This document shows, piece after piece, positions 1-10,347 of a stretch of 60,233 bases of DNA. Under the pieces are notes generated by a model. The model worked only from the letters and a program-made list of their open reading frames with translations. It was not told the DNA's origin and did not search any database. How positions within the stretch are numbered: the stretch's first letter is position 1; each line of letters starts with the position of its first letter. The position numbers were made by a program, and so were the translations under genes. The stretch is taken from the NCBI GenBank assembly GCA_009773665.1, contig WSYE01000017.1, positions 1 to 60,233 of the forward strand. The letters run 5' to 3'. Origin of the DNA: Desulfovibrionaceae bacterium (GTDB lineage Bacteria; Desulfobacterota; Desulfovibrionia; Desulfovibrionales; Desulfovibrionaceae).

Positions 1-785
1 TTCACCGGTCTGAAAGAGGACAGGTGGCCGAGCTCCTGTTTTTGGGTCTGGGCCAGATAGGAGAGGATGGCCCCCATGGCCCGCACCAGCTGGGGCTTGT
101 CGGAGACGTCTAACGTATCCAGGCTGGCCACGTTCTGGGCCTTCAGGATGCGCTCGGTGGAGGAGGGCAGGTCGAAGTGCGGCTTGTGGGGAAAGTTGGT
201 GATCTGGATGCCCAGTTCCGGCACGTGGCGCGGCGGAGCCTTCATGTCCGGCAGCAGGAGTTCCTTGGGGTGGAGTTTCTCCACCCATTGCCACAGCTGG
301 GCCTCTTCGCGCGAATAGAGGCCCTGCCACTCGCCGGTGGAGAATTCGATCCAGGCCAGGCCGCCCGCGCGTTCCTCCGGCTCCCAGAACAGGGCTGCCA
401 GGTAGTTGTTCTCTTTAGCCTGGAGGTTGATGTCCTCAACCACGGTGCCGGGGGTGAGCACCCGCGTGACCTCGCGCTTCACCAGTCCCTTGGCAAGCTT
501 GGGGTCTTCCACCTGGTCGCAGATGGCGACCTTGTAGCCTTTGTCCAGAAGTTGGCTGACGTAGGTGGGCAGGGCGTGGTGCGGCACGCCGCACATGGGC
601 ACGGGGTTGTCGGAGTTCTTGTCGCGAGAGGTCAGTGCGATCTGGAGTTCGCGTGCGCAGACTTCGGCGTCCTCGAAGAACATCTCGTAGAAGTCGCCCA
701 TACGGTACATGAGCAGGCAATCAGGGTATTCTCCCTTGATCGACAGGTACTGCTCCAGCATGGGGGTGAGCCTGACTGTGCTCAT
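1..785 (-). CDS. mutS: DNA mismatch repair protein MutS (N-terminal part)
   Basis: Mismatch-recognition ATPase of the MutS-MutL repair pathway. Only the first 261 codons are inside the window and the gene runs off the left edge. The protein opens with the MutS mismatch-binding domain signature: TPMLEQYLSIK, then LLMYRMGDFYEMFFEDA, which contains the Phe-x-Glu-type wedge region, then a CGVPHHALPTYV segment. It continues into the connector domain. The chosen ATG is the first in frame and gives the usual MutS N-terminus (STVRLTPMLEQY). It lies downstream of the lapA-like gene on the same strand, with a hairpin terminator candidate in between, so it is probably transcribed separately. The family call is secure; the C-terminal ATPase cannot be seen. 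Confidence 0.96.
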   Translation of the reverse strand, partial: MSTVRLTPMLEQYLSIKGEYPDCLLMYRMGDFYEMFFEDAEVCARELQIALTSRDKNSDNPVPMCGVPHHALPTYVSQLLDKGYKVAICDQVEDPKLAKGLVKREVTRVLTPGTVVEDINLQAKENNYLAALFWEPEERAGGLAWIEFSTGEWQGLYSREEAQLWQWVEKLHPKELLLPDMKAPPRHVPELGIQITNFPHKPHFDLPSSTERILKAQNVASLDTLDVSDKPQLVRAMGAILSYLAQTQKQELGHLSSFRPV

Positions 786-875
786 GGCGCGAAGGGGCTT
801 CTTTTTACGATTTTGTTAATATCTGTCCTGGCTGGCATTGCGATACCTTGCACAGACATTTTCGTGGCGTCAATA

Positions 876-910
876 GAGAAAAGTGGCCGGACGCCACGGC
901 GCGTCCGGCC
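876..910 (-). terminator. Rho-independent terminator candidate after the lapA-like gene
   Basis: A perfect 10-bp stem (GGCCGGACGC at 885-894 with GCGTCCGGCC at 901-910) has a 6-nt loop. Read on the minus strand it is followed by ACTTTTCTC. A second perfect 11-bp hairpin (976-1000) lies between it and the lapA-like stop but has no T-run. The position fits the end of the lapA/HIT/LOG minus-strand group. Confidence 0.55.
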
Positions 911-1046
911 GGGAAATGACAAAGGGCGCGGACGCCAAGCGGCATCCGGTGGTGCGAACAGGTCCCGCCGCAGTCGCGAACGCCCCAGGGGGGCGTTCGC
1001 AAGCTGGCCTGCGGACAGGGTGAACCTGACCGCAGCGTCGGAGAAA

Positions 1047-1415
1047 CTAGGCCTTGGGCTCTTCGGTCTCAATCTTGGGCGCAAAGACCGGAGCCGGCGC
1101 GGGGGCGGCAACGCTCGACTTGGCCTTCAGGGCGTCAACTTCGGACTGGAGGCTCTGGGCCTTCGACTGGGCTTCGCGGCAAATGGAGCCGACGCGGATG
1201 CGGTCGATGACGAAGAAGACCGTGCTGAACAGCGCGCCAAGCACGAAGAAGACCAGCACCACCAGGTAGAACGGCAGCGGCTGGGCCTGCCAGTTCAGGG
1301 TGAACAGGTTGAACTTCAGCTCCAGGGCCGCAGACAGCTGGGCCTGGTTCTGGACGAAGAAGATCATGAAAACCAGGAAGAACAGCACCAGCAGGACGAA
1401 CTTGATGAAACGCAT
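1047..1415 (-). CDS. LapA-domain inner-membrane protein
   Basis: 122-residue protein resembling the LapA/YciS (lipopolysaccharide assembly A) family. Two hydrophobic segments are visible, at about residues 3-22 and 45-68, separated by a FVQNQAQ stretch typical of this family. A short coiled coil (SKAQSLQSEVDALKAK) and an Ala/Pro-rich acidic tail follow. LapA proteins help control LPS assembly in enterobacteria; the role here is inferred. The ATG at 1415 is preferred over an upstream ATG because GGGAGG lies just before it and because the protein then starts with MRFIKF before the first membrane segment. It follows the HIT gene closely on the same strand, so the two are probably cotranscribed. 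Confidence 0.75.
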   Translation of the reverse strand: MRFIKFVLLVLFFLVFMIFFVQNQAQLSAALELKFNLFTLNWQAQPLPFYLVVLVFFVLGALFSTVFFVIDRIRVGSICREAQSKAQSLQSEVDALKAKSSVAAPAPAPVFAPKIETEEPKA

Positions 1416-1429
1416 AACCGCCTCCCTCA

Positions 1430-1930
1430 TCAGATGTTGCAAAACGGGGCCGCGCCGTCGAAGCGCGGTTTGATCCTGTCGTATGTGTCGAGCAGAAGCT
1501 CGGGGATCACGTGTGTCTGGCCGAAGACGGCCATGAACGAATTGTCGCCGTTCCAGCGCGGCACCAGTTGGAAGTGCAGGTGCGCTGCGATGCCCGATCC
1601 GGCGGCCTCGCCCAGGTTCAGGCCGATATTCACGCCGTGGGGCCTGAACACGTCCTTCATGACGGCGGTTGCCGCCTGCATGGCCGCCATGATTTCAGCG
1701 GATTCCTCCGGGGAAAGGTCCGTCAGACAGCTGGTGTGGCGGTACGGGCAGATCATGAGGTGCCCGCTGTTGTAGGGGAATTTGTTCATGATCACGAAGC
1801 AGTGCCGGGCGCGCGCCAGAACGAGCCGGTCGCGGTCCTCGCCGGTGTGCTCCGGGATGCAGAACACGCAGGCGTCCGGCTTGGGGCCGAGGATGTAGTC
1901 CATCCGCCAGGGAGCCCAGAGCACGTCCAT
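1430..1930 (-). CDS. HIT-family nucleotide hydrolase/transferase
   Basis: 166-residue histidine-triad protein. Two features identify it: an N-terminal CVFC pair, probably metal-binding as in many bacterial HIT proteins, and the catalytic motif HLHFQLVPRW. The last position of the triad is Gln rather than His, as in AP4A phosphorylase/GalT-like branches. Family members cleave or transfer nucleotides from dinucleoside polyphosphates or nucleoside phosphoramidates; the substrate here is unknown. Its ATG overlaps the stop of the upstream LOG-like gene (TGATG), which indicates translational coupling, and the lapA-like gene follows directly. Confidence 0.88.
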   Translation of the reverse strand: MDVLWAPWRMDYILGPKPDACVFCIPEHTGEDRDRLVLARARHCFVIMNKFPYNSGHLMICPYRHTSCLTDLSPEESAEIMAAMQAATAVMKDVFRPHGVNIGLNLGEAAGSGIAAHLHFQLVPRWNGDNSFMAVFGQTHVIPELLLDTYDRIKPRFDGAAPFCNI

Positions 1931-2385
1931 CAGCGCGTCACCAGGGAAGATGCCAGGGCGAAGGCCTGATCTGCGTCCGAAGCGGCGTGGACGCCCTCAA
2001 TGCCAGTCCAGCGGCCCACGGCCACCACGGGGATGCCGGATTTGAGCGCGAGGCCGATCTCGGAAAGGGTGCCAGCGCCGCCCTCGATGGCCACGGCCAC
2101 GTCGGCGTTCTTGACTACCAGAAAGTTGCGCATGTGCCCAAGGCCTGTGAGGACGGGAACGTCAACGAATTCGTTGGCCTGGGCGAAGTCCAGGCCGGGG
2201 AGGATGCCGATGGTCAATCCGCCTTCGGCCTTGGCTCCCTTGCATGCGGCCCGCTGCACGCCAAAACGCCCTCCGCAGACCAGATCGAATCCGCTTCGGG
2301 CAATGAGTGTACCGAGCCGTTCAGCCACGGCTTCGGTCTCCGGGCCGCATGTACCCGCGCCAATAATGGCGATGCGTTTTTTCAT
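1930..2385 (-). CDS. LOG/TIGR00725-type Rossmann protein
   Basis: 151-residue protein of the LOG/molybdenum-cofactor-carrier-like fold. It begins with MKKRIAIIGAGTC. It carries CGGRFGVQRAACKGA and, near residue 110, GGAGTLSEIGLAL, which corresponds to the family's nucleotide-binding PGGxGTxxE motif in a variant form. Relatives include LOG phosphoribohydrolases and TIGR00725 proteins of uncertain function; no substrate can be assigned. The ATG at 2385 is chosen over longer options because it starts the Rossmann strand directly and has AGTAAGG upstream. It overlaps the HIT gene by one base. Confidence 0.75.
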   Translation of the reverse strand: MKKRIAIIGAGTCGPETEAVAERLGTLIARSGFDLVCGGRFGVQRAACKGAKAEGGLTIGILPGLDFAQANEFVDVPVLTGLGHMRNFLVVKNADVAVAIEGGAGTLSEIGLALKSGIPVVAVGRWTGIEGVHAASDADQAFALASSLVTR

Positions 2386-2501
2386 CCTTACTTTCCACCC
2401 GCTTGGATTGGCCTTCCTACACTTTTGCGGGCGCGAGGGCAAGCCGGAGAGCCACTTCGGCGGGGCTTGAATGCACGGCTTCTTCAGGGCATGGAGGAGC
2501 C

Positions 2502-4331
2502 ATGTTTGAATTCGTGCCCAAGGATTTCCCCACCGACCCCGGCGTGTACCTGATGAAGAACACGCAAGGAAAGGTTCTCTATGTTGGAAAGGCCGTGAAC
2601 CTGCGTTCGCGCCTGTCCTCGTATTTTCGCTGCGAGGTGGCCCACCCCAAGACGCGCGCCCTGGTTGCCCGCATCGCTGGGGTGGACGTTCTGGTGACGG
2701 CCACGGAGAAAGAAGCCCTGCTTCTTGAGGCCAGCCTCATCAAGAAGCACCGCCCGCACTACAATATCGTCCTGCGCGACGACAAAAGCCACATCCTCTT
2801 CAAACTGGACAAAACCCAGGATTTCCCGAAAATCGCCTTCACCCGCAAAGTGGTGCGCGACGGCTCCACTTATTTCGGCCCCTTCACCTCGTCCCAGGCT
2901 GCCCGTAAAACATGGAAGGAACTGAATAAGCTCTTTCCCCTGCGCAAATGCCGCGACGCATCTTTCAGGAACCGCGTGCGTCCTTGCCTGTATCATTTCA
3001 TCGGCCAATGTCTGGCCCCCTGCGTGGGAAACGTGAGCAAGGATGATTACGCCGTGCTGGTAAAGCGGGTGGAGGCGTTCCTGTCCGGGCGCTCCGCCGA
3101 CGTGCTGAAGCGCGTGGAACGCGAGATGCTGGACGCTTCCGACGCGCTCCTGTTCGAGCGCGCCGCCGAACTGCGCGATCTGCTCTCGGCCATGCGCGCG
3201 ACCATCGAGGGTCAGGCCGCCGTGCTGCCCAACCATCCGGACCTGGACGCGGTGTCGGCCTTCGCGGCGGGCGGTGGCATGGGGCTTAGCGTGCTGTTCG
3301 TGCGCCAGGGCAGGCTTCTTGACCGCAAAAATTATTTCTGGCCGGACTTCACCGAACACGAGCTTCCCGAGGCATTGCCGAGTTTTCTGGCCCAGTATTA
3401 CCGCCCGGAGAGCTTCGTTCCGGGGCGTCTGCTTCTTTCAAAACGCCTGATGGCCGCCCTGGGCGAAGGCGGCGCGTCCATGACGGAAGAGGTCCTGGCC
3501 GAAAGGCGCGGGGGCAGGGTGTCGATCCGGGGGCCGAAGTCCCCCGAAGAGGAACAGCTTCTGGAGATCGCCTCGGCCAACGCGGCCCGGGCTGTGGCCG
3601 AGGCCCAGGAAAAGGGCTCGGAGGAGTCCATCCCGTCGCTTCTGGGCAGGAAACTCCAGGTGGGGCGCGAGATCACGCGCATCGAGGCCGTGGACGTGTC
3701 GCATCTGGGCGGCAAGGGCATGCGCGTGGGCATGGTGGTCTACGACGATGGCCGCTTCGCCAAGGAGGACTACCGCCAGTACGCCTTCCCGGAGCTGGAA
3801 GGCACCGGCGACGACTACGCCGCCCTGGCCCGCTGGGCCGAGAAGCGCATCGATTCGGGCGAACCCTGGCCGGATCTTGTGCTCATCGACGGCGGCAAGG
3901 GGCAGCTGTCCACAGTGGAGCGCACGCTCGCCCAGGCAGGATTGCCCAATCTGTGGGAGCTCGCTTCCATCGCCAAGGCCGGACACACCAAGAGCGACAT
4001 GGAGGAGCGCGTATTCCGACCAGGCCGCAAGAACCCCCTGGCGCTTCGGCCCGGCAGCAAGGAGCTGCTCTTTCTTCAAAAGCTGCGCGACGAGGTGCAC
4101 CGCTTCGTCATCGGCAGGCAGCGCCAAGCCAGGAAGAAGATCGGGATGAAAAGCGAGATCATGTCCATCCCTGGCGTCGGCCCTAAAACGGCCAAGCTTC
4201 TCTGGGACAGGTTCACGACCCTGGAAGGCATCCAGGCCGCCACAATCGAGGATTTGCAGGCCGTACCGGGTTTTGGTCCGGCCAAGGCAAGAACAGTTCA
4301 TCAAGCGCTTCATTCGGATGGGGCGCATTGA
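2502..4331 (+). CDS. uvrC: UvrABC excinuclease subunit C
   Basis: Endonuclease that makes the 3' and 5' incisions in nucleotide excision repair with UvrB. The 609-residue product is full length. The GIY-YIG nuclease domain is at the N-terminus (PGVYLMKN...LYVGKAVNLRSRLSSYF). A UVR motif for UvrB contact lies around residues 200-240 ([14 protein letters not shown]). The RNase H-like nuclease domain contains DVSHLGGKGMRVGM and LVLIDGGKGQL. Two helix-hairpin-helix motifs sit at the end (SIPGVGPKTAKLL, VPGFGPAKARTV). The ATG at 2502 is preceded by GGAGG at the right distance and gives the standard MFEFVPKDFP start. It is divergent from the LOG/HIT/lapA group. uvrB lies 25 kb away in the same orientation. 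Confidence 0.97.
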   Translation: MFEFVPKDFPTDPGVYLMKNTQGKVLYVGKAVNLRSRLSSYFRCEVAHPKTRALVARIAGVDVLVTATEKEALLLEASLIKKHRPHYNIVLRDDKSHILFKLDKTQDFPKIAFTRKVVRDGSTYFGPFTSSQAARKTWKELNKLFPLRKCRDASFRNRVRPCLYHFIGQCLAPCVGNVSKDDYAVLVKRVEAFLSGRSADVLKRVEREMLDASDALLFERAAELRDLLSAMRATIEGQAAVLPNHPDLDAVSAFAAGGGMGLSVLFVRQGRLLDRKNYFWPDFTEHELPEALPSFLAQYYRPESFVPGRLLLSKRLMAALGEGGASMTEEVLAERRGGRVSIRGPKSPEEEQLLEIASANAARAVAEAQEKGSEESIPSLLGRKLQVGREITRIEAVDVSHLGGKGMRVGMVVYDDGRFAKEDYRQYAFPELEGTGDDYAALARWAEKRIDSGEPWPDLVLIDGGKGQLSTVERTLAQAGLPNLWELASIAKAGHTKSDMEERVFRPGRKNPLALRPGSKELLFLQKLRDEVHRFVIGRQRQARKKIGMKSEIMSIPGVGPKTAKLLWDRFTTLEGIQAATIEDLQAVPGFGPAKARTVHQALHSDGAH

Positions 4332-4386
4332 TTTTTCGGGAAAAAGCCTGTATCCGCGCTTCGTCACGCCACGCCAAGGAGTCCCC

Positions 4387-5073
4387 ATGCCCCGCTTCGA
4401 GCGGCTGCGCGAGCTTGTGTCCGGCCTTGACCCCGAACACGTCTACCGCACCATTTACGACGAGAATCTCTGCCCCGTAATTAATGGGACCGAACCGCTG
4501 GACCCCCAGGGCCTTGATGATTTCCGCAAAGTGGATTTCTCGGGCAAGAACGTGGTGGACCTGGGCTGCAACTTCGGCTTTTTCGCCTTCGAGGCCAGAC
4601 GCTTGGGCGCGGCCAGCGTGCTGGCCGTGGACCGGGCCGAGAAGGTGCTGGAAGGCGCCTGCATGCTGAAAAGCATCTTCGGCATGGACGGCGTGGACTT
4701 TCTCGGCTGCGACATCGAGACCCCCGACAACTGCCTCGCCGGACGCACCTTCGACGTAGCCATGCTGGTGGAATTCATCGGCAAGACCTTCGTGCGCCAG
4801 GGTTTCATCCCTGCGACCCTGGCCTTCCTGGAGCAGCTTTCGCACAAGGAACTCGTTGTCTCCGTGCAGAAAACCTACATGATCCGCAAGGAACTCGGTT
4901 CCACTGTGGAAGAGATGCGCCGCCACTATCCGGAAGCTTACCTCCAGGGCGGGGATGTGCTGGTGCTGGAATACGTGCGCGATTTCTTCAAGGACCGCTG
5001 GAACATCGAAATGCTCTCGGACCTCTGCGACGGCTACGAGAAACCTCGAAAGTTTTTGCGAATGTATCGATAA
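4387..5073 (+). CDS. Class I SAM-dependent methyltransferase
   Basis: 228-residue Rossmann methyltransferase. Motif I is clear (VVDLGCNFGFFAFEA, residues 55-70), followed by an acidic strand end (VLAVDRAEK) and a later DVAMLVEF strand. The substrate cannot be read from the sequence. The start is placed at 4387 because AAGGAG precedes it at good spacing. Upstream in-frame starts would overlap uvrC. The gene follows uvrC in the same direction, but nothing ties it to DNA repair. Confidence 0.8.
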   Translation: MPRFERLRELVSGLDPEHVYRTIYDENLCPVINGTEPLDPQGLDDFRKVDFSGKNVVDLGCNFGFFAFEARRLGAASVLAVDRAEKVLEGACMLKSIFGMDGVDFLGCDIETPDNCLAGRTFDVAMLVEFIGKTFVRQGFIPATLAFLEQLSHKELVVSVQKTYMIRKELGSTVEEMRRHYPEAYLQGGDVLVLEYVRDFFKDRWNIEMLSDLCDGYEKPRKFLRMYR

Positions 5074-5148
5074 ATACGCTTCTGGGCTTCCTCTTCATCG
5101 TGTGATGAGGTACTGTAGTACCTAATCGCTTGTTTGGAGGAGGTCCGT

Positions 5149-5583
5149 ATGTTTGCAATCCGTGCAGTCGCCGCCCTTCTTCCGCTCGTTCTCATTTTGC
5201 TGGTCCTGCTGACCAGCCCGGCACTGCCGCAAAGTTCCACCCAACGCATTTACGACAAATACGGTTCTCATTCAGGCCAAGTGCAGAAAGATGCGAAGGG
5301 CAACACGCGCGTCTACGATTCCCATGGAAATTACACCGGGAAAACCCAAACCGGTTCCACCGGTGGCGCCCGGGTCTACGATTCCCAAGGCAACTATGCC
5401 GGACGGACCTCGTCGGACGGCAGAACCTACGACAGCCACGGCAACTACACCGGGCGCTCCGAGAGGGATTCTTCCGGTGGTGTCAAGCTGTACGATGCTC
5501 ATGGGAACTACTTGGGCAGGACGGACAAGGACGGCAGGCAGTACGATTCGCGCGGGAATTTTTCGGGGCATGTTAGAAAGTAA
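5149..5583 (+). CDS. Secreted tandem-repeat protein (YDxxGNYxGRT repeats)
   Basis: 144-residue protein with a hydrophobic signal segment (residues 5-25) ending near LPQSS, which suggests export. The rest consists of six copies of a motif of about 17-21 residues built on (V/T/L)YDSxGNYxGRT, for example VYDSHGNYTGKT, TYDSHGNYTGRS and LYDAHGNYLGRT. Short G/D-rich linkers alternate in length between copies. The pattern recalls beta-hairpin or YD-type wall repeats, but no enzyme domain is present. GGAGGAGG sits just before the chosen ATG. It has its own short upstream region and is probably monocistronic. Function unknown. Confidence 0.72.
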   Translation: MFAIRAVAALLPLVLILLVLLTSPALPQSSTQRIYDKYGSHSGQVQKDAKGNTRVYDSHGNYTGKTQTGSTGGARVYDSQGNYAGRTSSDGRTYDSHGNYTGRSERDSSGGVKLYDAHGNYLGRTDKDGRQYDSRGNFSGHVRK

Positions 5584-5650
5584 GTCTTGCCCCGGACCTG
5601 ACCCGAAACGCGCCCGAGAACATTTCGCCGCCACCCAGAGCGGCGTCTTC

Positions 5651-5745
5651 AAAATACATGTTCATGTATTTTAGGATGATATTTCGAAAGTAATAGTATT
5701 GACCTTAAAGACCATGTTTATCCCTTTCAAAACCGCGACACGAAC
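5651..5745 (+). repeat. Intergenic inverted-repeat element, copy A (diverged)
   Basis: A perfect palindrome, AAAATACATG-TT-CATGTATTTT (5651-5672), is followed at 5697-5745 by a degenerate version of the element seen near 10.3, 38.0 and 58.9 kb. The shared elements are an ACATGTTYAT core, TTTCAAAA and then CGCGACAC. The 392 bases between the repeat-protein gene and the hydrolase gene (5584-5975) hold nothing else I can recognise. Confidence 0.5.
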
Positions 5746-5975
5746 AATGGGGGTGAAAGCCGCTTCGTTTTCAATCCGCCCAGGCCACTTCGCATCTTCC
5801 GCTATCGCATTGACAGCCGCTCGTTTTGATCCCAGCAAGTCACCACGGCCTGCCGACCTCACACCTATCTGGCCGCTTTTCCCCTCGATTCGAACGCAGA
5901 GCCGCCCTCGGGAACACTGTGGTCTTCAACCATCCAGACACTCTGGGACCACTGCGACGGCAAGGCCCTCCGGCA

Positions 5976-6704
5976 TCAATCGCAGCCGCAATCCTCACTG
6001 AAAATGTTCTTCTCCAGGGTGATGCTCTGCCCCGGCTCACAGTGCACCAACGTGGTCTCCACGCCCAGGTCATCCAGTGCCAGCCCGAAGGCGCGCGTGT
6101 TCTTCTCCAGCACCGGGAAGGTCCCCCAATGTATGGGCAGCACACGCTTGCAGCGCAGCAGCTTGCAGGCTACCGCCCCCTGGCGCGCGTCCATGGTGAA
6201 GGTTCCCCCCACGGGCAACAGCGCCATGTCGATGGGGAAGAGCTTTCCGTAAATCTCCATGGTGGCGAAGATGGCCGTATCGCCCGCGTGGTAGAGCGTG
6301 TAGCCGTCGCTAAGGGTCAGCACGTAGCCGACAGGCAGGCCGGACTCGCTGGAATGCACGGCCTGGACCATGGTGGCCTTCACGCTGCCCAGCATGATGC
6401 TGCCGCCGATATTGATGCCGATGCCGTTCACAACCTGGCTTTGCGGTAGTCCCTGGCTCACGAGCTTGGAGCAGGTCTCCACGATGGCCAAAAGCTTGGC
6501 CCCGGTGGCCTTGCAAATGTCCAGGGCCTGTCCCACGTGGTCGCCGTGGTCGTGGGTGACCAGCACGTAGTCCACTGATGTCAGATCCTTGGAGGCCAGG
6601 GCGGCGGTGGGGTTGCCGTCGAAGAAGGGGTCTATGAGGATCGTCAGGCCGTCGGTGCGCAGTGTGAAGTTGGAATGGCCGTTCCAGGTGAGTTCGTGGC
6701 GCAT
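5976..6704 (-). CDS. UPF0173-type metal-dependent hydrolase (metallo-beta-lactamase fold)
   Basis: 242-residue single-domain protein. The metal-binding motif THDHGDHVGQA is near residue 55. Later metal ligands are carried by HSSESG (around residue 117), YHAGDTA (around 140) and LPIHWGTFP (around 190), in the order of the UPF0173/YtkL group. Members hydrolyse ester or phosphoester bonds in vitro, but physiological substrates are mostly unknown. The ATG at 6704 is chosen because AGGAG lies 7 nt upstream and the protein then starts with the canonical MRHELTWNGHSNF. The C-terminus is CGCD. Confidence 0.85.
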   Translation of the reverse strand: MRHELTWNGHSNFTLRTDGLTILIDPFFDGNPTAALASKDLTSVDYVLVTHDHGDHVGQALDICKATGAKLLAIVETCSKLVSQGLPQSQVVNGIGINIGGSIMLGSVKATMVQAVHSSESGLPVGYVLTLSDGYTLYHAGDTAIFATMEIYGKLFPIDMALLPVGGTFTMDARQGAVACKLLRCKRVLPIHWGTFPVLEKNTRAFGLALDDLGVETTLVHCEPGQSITLEKNIFSEDCGCD

Positions 6705-6830
6705 GGAGGTTCTCCTCTCGGGATTCTTGCAGTCTTGTGCAACGTGATTCTCTTGTCGCATCTCGTCTGTATGGGCCATGAGAAACACGGAGATACTGAA
6801 AATCTACCCCATGTTTCCCGGAGTCCGGCG

Positions 6831-7400
6831 TTAGCCGTCTTTCCAGCGTTTACCAAGGCCGTGCGGGATGTCCAGAAGGTCCAAAGCGCGTGCGGCCACG
6901 AAATCAGTCAGGTCCCCTATGGTCTGGGGCCTGGAGTAGAATCCCGGACAGGCGGGCATGATGGCCGCTCCGGCCTGTTTGGCGGCCAGGAGGTTTCGCA
7001 GGTGGATCTCGTTGAAGGGGGCCTCGCGCGGCACCAGCACCAGCTTACGCCCTTCTTTGAGAGTCACGTCCGCCGCGCGGTGAATCAGGTTCGAGCCGAG
7101 CCCGTTGGCAATGGCCGCAAGCGACGCCATGGAGCAGGGGCACACGATCATCCCGGCGTGCCGCCAGGAGCCGCTGGCCGGGCCTGCCGCCAGGTCGTGC
7201 TGGGAGTAGGCCGCCGTGGCCATGGCCGCAAGTTCGTCCGCCTGGACGTCTGACTCCAGAGCCAAAACCTGTTTGGCTGCCTCGGACACGATGAGGTGCA
7301 GTTCCAGTTCGGGATTTTTGGATATTTCGCGGGCCAGCGCCACGGCGTAGGGCATGCCGGATGCGCCGGTCACGGCCAGGACTATGCGTTTGCTGCTCAT
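6831..7400 (-). CDS. ubiX: Flavin prenyltransferase UbiX
   Basis: 189-residue UbiX/Pad1-type enzyme that attaches a dimethylallyl group to FMN, making the prenylated cofactor used by UbiD-family decarboxylases. The sequence opens with RIVLAVTGASGMPYAV, the FMN phosphate-binding loop. It contains CPCSMASLAAIANGLGSNLIHRAADVTLKEGR and LVPREAPFNEIHLRNL, all hallmark UbiX segments. No ubiD is in the window. In an anaerobe the partner may act in menaquinone or aromatic acid metabolism (inference). Confidence 0.95.
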   Translation of the reverse strand: MSSKRIVLAVTGASGMPYAVALAREISKNPELELHLIVSEAAKQVLALESDVQADELAAMATAAYSQHDLAAGPASGSWRHAGMIVCPCSMASLAAIANGLGSNLIHRAADVTLKEGRKLVLVPREAPFNEIHLRNLLAAKQAGAAIMPACPGFYSRPQTIGDLTDFVAARALDLLDIPHGLGKRWKDG

Positions 7401-7589
7401 GGGGCGATTATATCCTGGCCTCCTGGGAAGTCCAGGGCCGTTTTGGGGCGTCTTGCCTGCACATGTTTTTTTCAGTAAATGATAATCCTGGCGAGTTGGG
7501 GTTTGCCTGTTTCCTCCCCTGGCTCGACAACCTTCGATAACGACTTATTTCATGGGCCGTGAGGCCTTGCCACGATGGAGCCGAGACAT

Positions 7590-7904
7590 ATGACAGACCA
7601 TTTTCACCAGGATGAATTCGAATCCGGCACCGGACTCAAGGAAGAGCTCCGGGAGCCGAAAAAATACAAGGTGCTCCTGCATAACGACGACTACACCACC
7701 ATGGAGTTCGTCATTCAGGTGCTCATGACCGTCTTCCACAAGACGGAGTCCGAGGCCACCCAGATCATGCTGGCCGTCCACAAGAACGGACAGGGCCTGT
7801 GCGGGGTGTTCACGGCCGAAGTGGCCGAAACCAAGGTGGTTGCGGTGCGCCAATTGGCCCGCCAGGGCGGTTATCCGCTTAAGTGCACCATGGAAGAGGA
7901 ATAG
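7590..7904 (+). CDS. clpS: ATP-dependent Clp protease adaptor ClpS
   Basis: 104-residue N-recognin that delivers N-degron substrates to ClpAP. It has the ClpS core: KKYKVLLHNDDYTTMEFVIQVL (the Asn-Asp pair at the substrate pocket), then VHKNGQGLCGVFTAEVAETKV. The ATG at 7590 is favoured over one 15 nt upstream because GGAG lies between them at ribosome-binding distance. The stop codon abuts the clpA start without a gap, so the two are translationally coupled. Confidence 0.95.
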   Translation: MTDHFHQDEFESGTGLKEELREPKKYKVLLHNDDYTTMEFVIQVLMTVFHKTESEATQIMLAVHKNGQGLCGVFTAEVAETKVVAVRQLARQGGYPLKCTMEEE

Positions 7905-10220
<2,316 letters not shown>

Positions 10221-10224
10221 TGGT

Positions 10225-10329
10225 GTTCTCAAAATGCGTTCATACATAGTATGAACCTAAACCAAGAGAACAATTTGTTTTGTTTTTGAAAGACATGTTT
10301 ATGGTTGTCAAAAACGCGACACCAATGCC
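10225..10329 (+). repeat. Intergenic inverted-repeat element, copy B
   Basis: About 100 bp between clpA and aat. It contains two hairpins: GTTCATA (10238-10244) with TATGAAC (10250-10256), and GTTTTTGAAAGACATG (10282-10297) with a partly complementary arm to 10315. A CGCGACACC tail follows. It matches copy C (37996-38098) almost throughout; both arms of the first stem are conserved while its 5-nt loop differs. It has no T-run downstream, so it does not look like an ordinary terminator. Confidence 0.75.
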
Positions 10330-10347
10330 AAGAGGCATGGTACGTTC

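Noticed and set aside
977..1000. Perfect 11-bp hairpin considered as a second terminator
   Set aside because: There is no T-run on either side; it may be an RNA structure but cannot be assigned a role.
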